This document shows, in pieces, positions 21,796 through 22,980 of a stretch of 22,980 bases of DNA. This DNA is from Bacillota bacterium (GTDB lineage: Bacteria > Bacillota > Clostridia > Lachnospirales > Lachnospiraceae). The DNA lies in assembly GCA_023410575.1 (NCBI GenBank), contig JAEYPP010000030.1, positions 1 to 22,980 on the forward strand. Reading direction: 5' to 3'. The translations under genes and the position numbers were made by a program. The notes below the pieces were generated by a model that saw nothing but the letters and a program-made list of their open reading frames with translations, was not told the DNA's origin and made no database searches. The first letter of the stretch is position 1. Each line of letters opens with the position of its first letter.

Positions 21796-22210
21796 TATTC
21801 AACCCTACTCTCTCTTGCATTTTGTTACTATCATAATTAAAACAAGAAAAAATACGCTTCGCGAACTTTTCCTTGTCATGAATGAAAAATAAATCCCAAC
21901 TCAAAAAGTTGGGATTTATAGTATATTTGAATACTAAATAAATTACCTAATGATTATACATGAAATCAAAAAGGATATCAATACAATTATTATTCCAAAA
22001 GTCATCTTCTGATTTATTTTGGTTTCTCATCATAATTTTTAATAAGCCCATAACCTGAACAAAAGATGACTCTCGCTCTATCCGGATAGTTATCAGCCAA
22101 AATCACATACTCCGATTTACTTGACTTAAGCAAAATCTATCGTAATCTCTATTAATAGAGTCCAACCCATCCTACATATACTATAAAGAAGATTTTCCGA
22201 GGTAACTATT
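21796..22210. other. Intergenic region with a palindromic hairpin and peroxiredoxin leader
   Basis: No gene is seen in these 415 nt. A perfect 11-bp hairpin AAATCCCAACT/AGTTGGGATTT (21891-21901, 21907-21917) is present and is terminator-like on the + strand (AAATCCC start) with weak T-tracts. Near the peroxiredoxin gene there is a candidate -10 box TATACT (22177-22182) and a 14-nt palindrome CTCTATTAATAGAG (22147-22160) over the -35 position, with GAGGT as ribosome-binding site at 22199-22203. Confidence 0.55.
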
Positions 22211-22855
22211 ATGAATGTCTCCTTAGGACAGACCGCTCCCGACTTTACAGCAATGACCACATTTGGCCCAGTTCGAATGTCGGATTACAAAGGTAATTGG
22301 TTAGTATTTTTTTCTCATCCAGGCGATTTTACACCAGTATGTACAACCGAATTTCTAGCATTTACAAAAAACTTCTCTGAATTCGAACGACTAAACTGCA
22401 AATTACTAGGATTAAGTATCGATAGCAATCCATCTCACTTAGCATGGGTCAACCAAATCTTTCTTATTACAGGTGAACAGATTCCATTTCCAATTGTAGC
22501 GGATCGTTCTGGTGATGTTGCTCGTATGTATGGAATGATAGCAACTGATGTCAGCTCAACAGAAACCGTACGTAATGTCTTTTTTATTGATCCAAATCAA
22601 AAAATACGCGCTATTTTGATTTATCCATTAACGAATGGAAGATGCATCAAAGAGATTTTACGTCTATTAGAAGCACTTCAAACAACTGATAAGTATGGAG
22701 TCGTAACTCCAGCTTGTTGGATGCCAGGAGACCCTGTGATGGTTCCTCCTCCAAAAACATATGATGAACTTGTTCAAAGAGAAAAGAATCCACAGGCACA
22801 AAATCTAGAGTGTAAGGATTGGTTCTGGTGTTATAAGAATATAGATAAGAAATAA
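22211..22855 (+). CDS. Peroxiredoxin, Prx6 family
   Basis: This 214-residue thioredoxin-fold peroxidase has the peroxidatic Cys44 in PGDFTPVCTTE. The Prx6-type C-terminal domain carries MPGDPVMVPPP. Near the end Cys201 and Cys207 (CKDWFWC, C-x5-C) match the spacing of the C-terminal cysteine pair of the archaeal Aeropyrum pernix thioredoxin peroxidase, so a 2-Cys-like mechanism with a disulfide to Cys44 is possible. It reduces H2O2 and organic peroxides in the cytoplasm; the reductant is unknown. Ribosome-binding site GAGGT. A palindrome over the -35 position suggests regulation by a repressor. It stands alone. Confidence 0.92.
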   Translation: MNVSLGQTAPDFTAMTTFGPVRMSDYKGNWLVFFSHPGDFTPVCTTEFLAFTKNFSEFERLNCKLLGLSIDSNPSHLAWVNQIFLITGEQIPFPIVADRSGDVARMYGMIATDVSSTETVRNVFFIDPNQKIRAILIYPLTNGRCIKEILRLLEALQTTDKYGVVTPACWMPGDPVMVPPPKTYDELVQREKNPQAQNLECKDWFWCYKNIDKK

Positions 22856-22860
22856 TCAAT

Positions 22861-22980
22861 ACCACCGGCTTAGCCGGTGGTTTGCTCTGCCCCTATAAGG
22901 GGCTTTTACCTGCTTGCGCCCGAAAGGCGCCTGAAGGATTTGCCAACCGCACTTCTTTCTCAGGCTAGCCCTAAAGGGCT
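22861..22980. repeat. Run of GC-rich hairpins at the right edge
   Basis: Four perfect stems occur in 120 nt: 22861-22869/22873-22881 (9 bp, loop TTA), 22889-22894/22898-22903 (GCCCCT/AGGGGC), 22916-22920/22926-22930 (GCGCC/GGCGC) and 22967-22972/22975-22980 (AGCCCT/AGGGCT). The first may end the peroxiredoxin transcript (TTTGCTCT follows) and has a near-copy at 85-101. Dense hairpins of this kind occur at ends and non-coding RNA of IS200/IS605-type elements, but no transposase is in view. Confidence 0.5.

Noticed and set aside
22647..22865. 72-codon - strand frame inside the peroxiredoxin gene
   Set aside because: It is fully antisense to a well-supported gene, with no domain or ribosome-binding site.

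Overview
The window (about 23 kb, AT-rich, Gram-positive ribosome-binding sites of the AGGAGG type) comes from an endospore-forming member of the Clostridia. It holds the spoIIA (sigma F) and spoVA (dipicolinate channel) operons, a spore photoproduct lyase family protein, a T-box-controlled valS, and DUF4250, DUF1540 and FapA/DUF342 proteins. This mix points to Lachnospiraceae, probably something close to Lachnoclostridium (Clostridium) phytofermentans. That last step is recognition from memory and was not searched.

Layout. 1-520: a hairpin-rich left edge, a bidirectional terminator and a small membrane protein behind rarA. 520-3540: rarA (-), DUF4250 (+) and vanZ-like (-), the last two converging with a 4-bp overlap, then a YigZ/IMPACT protein (+). 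3540-6725: a long hairpin, a clear sigma-A promoter, a class A penicillin-binding protein with a Cys-rich C-terminal extension, a terminator, and a 108-nt element with perfect 26-bp inverted arms. 6761-11821 (-): the sporulation block, read as spoIIAA, spoIIAB, sigF, terminator, an unlisted 39-aa membrane peptide, then spoVAA, spoVAB, spoVAC, spoVAD and spoVAE. 11960-13650 (-): a two-gene operon with its own promoter (46-aa protein; zinc-ribbon/TPR/EF-hand membrane protein). 13699-15081 (-): FapA-like protein. 15326-18472 (-): valS with a T-box leader and an unusually structured 5' UTR. 18614-19691 (-): VOC/glyoxalase and metallo-beta-lactamase genes, overlapping. 19808-20830 (-): SPL-family radical SAM protein. 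21005-22855: tandem DUF1540 protein (+), zinc-ribbon membrane protein (-), Prx6-type peroxiredoxin (+). 22861-22980: a run of GC-rich hairpins, one of which matches a hairpin at the left edge.

How the genes work together. SpoIIAA, SpoIIAB and sigma F form the forespore-specific partner-switching module. The adjacent spoVA genes build the channel that loads dipicolinic acid into the spore. The penicillin-binding protein, VanZ-like protein and others are housekeeping or envelope functions.

Most interesting points: (i) a 39-aa single-pass membrane peptide translationally coupled to spoVAA; (ii) spoVAB, whose conserved N-terminus has no ATG/GTG/TTG start and appears to begin at ATA; (iii) an SPL homologue with alanine where the hydrogen-donor cysteine is expected; (iv) a second terminator-like hairpin and further stem-loops between the T-box terminator and valS; (v) a membrane TPR protein carrying one perfect EF-hand loop beside the sigma F operon; (vi) the palindromic element at 6614-6721. 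No CRISPR array, tRNA, rRNA, prophage or complete insertion sequence was seen.
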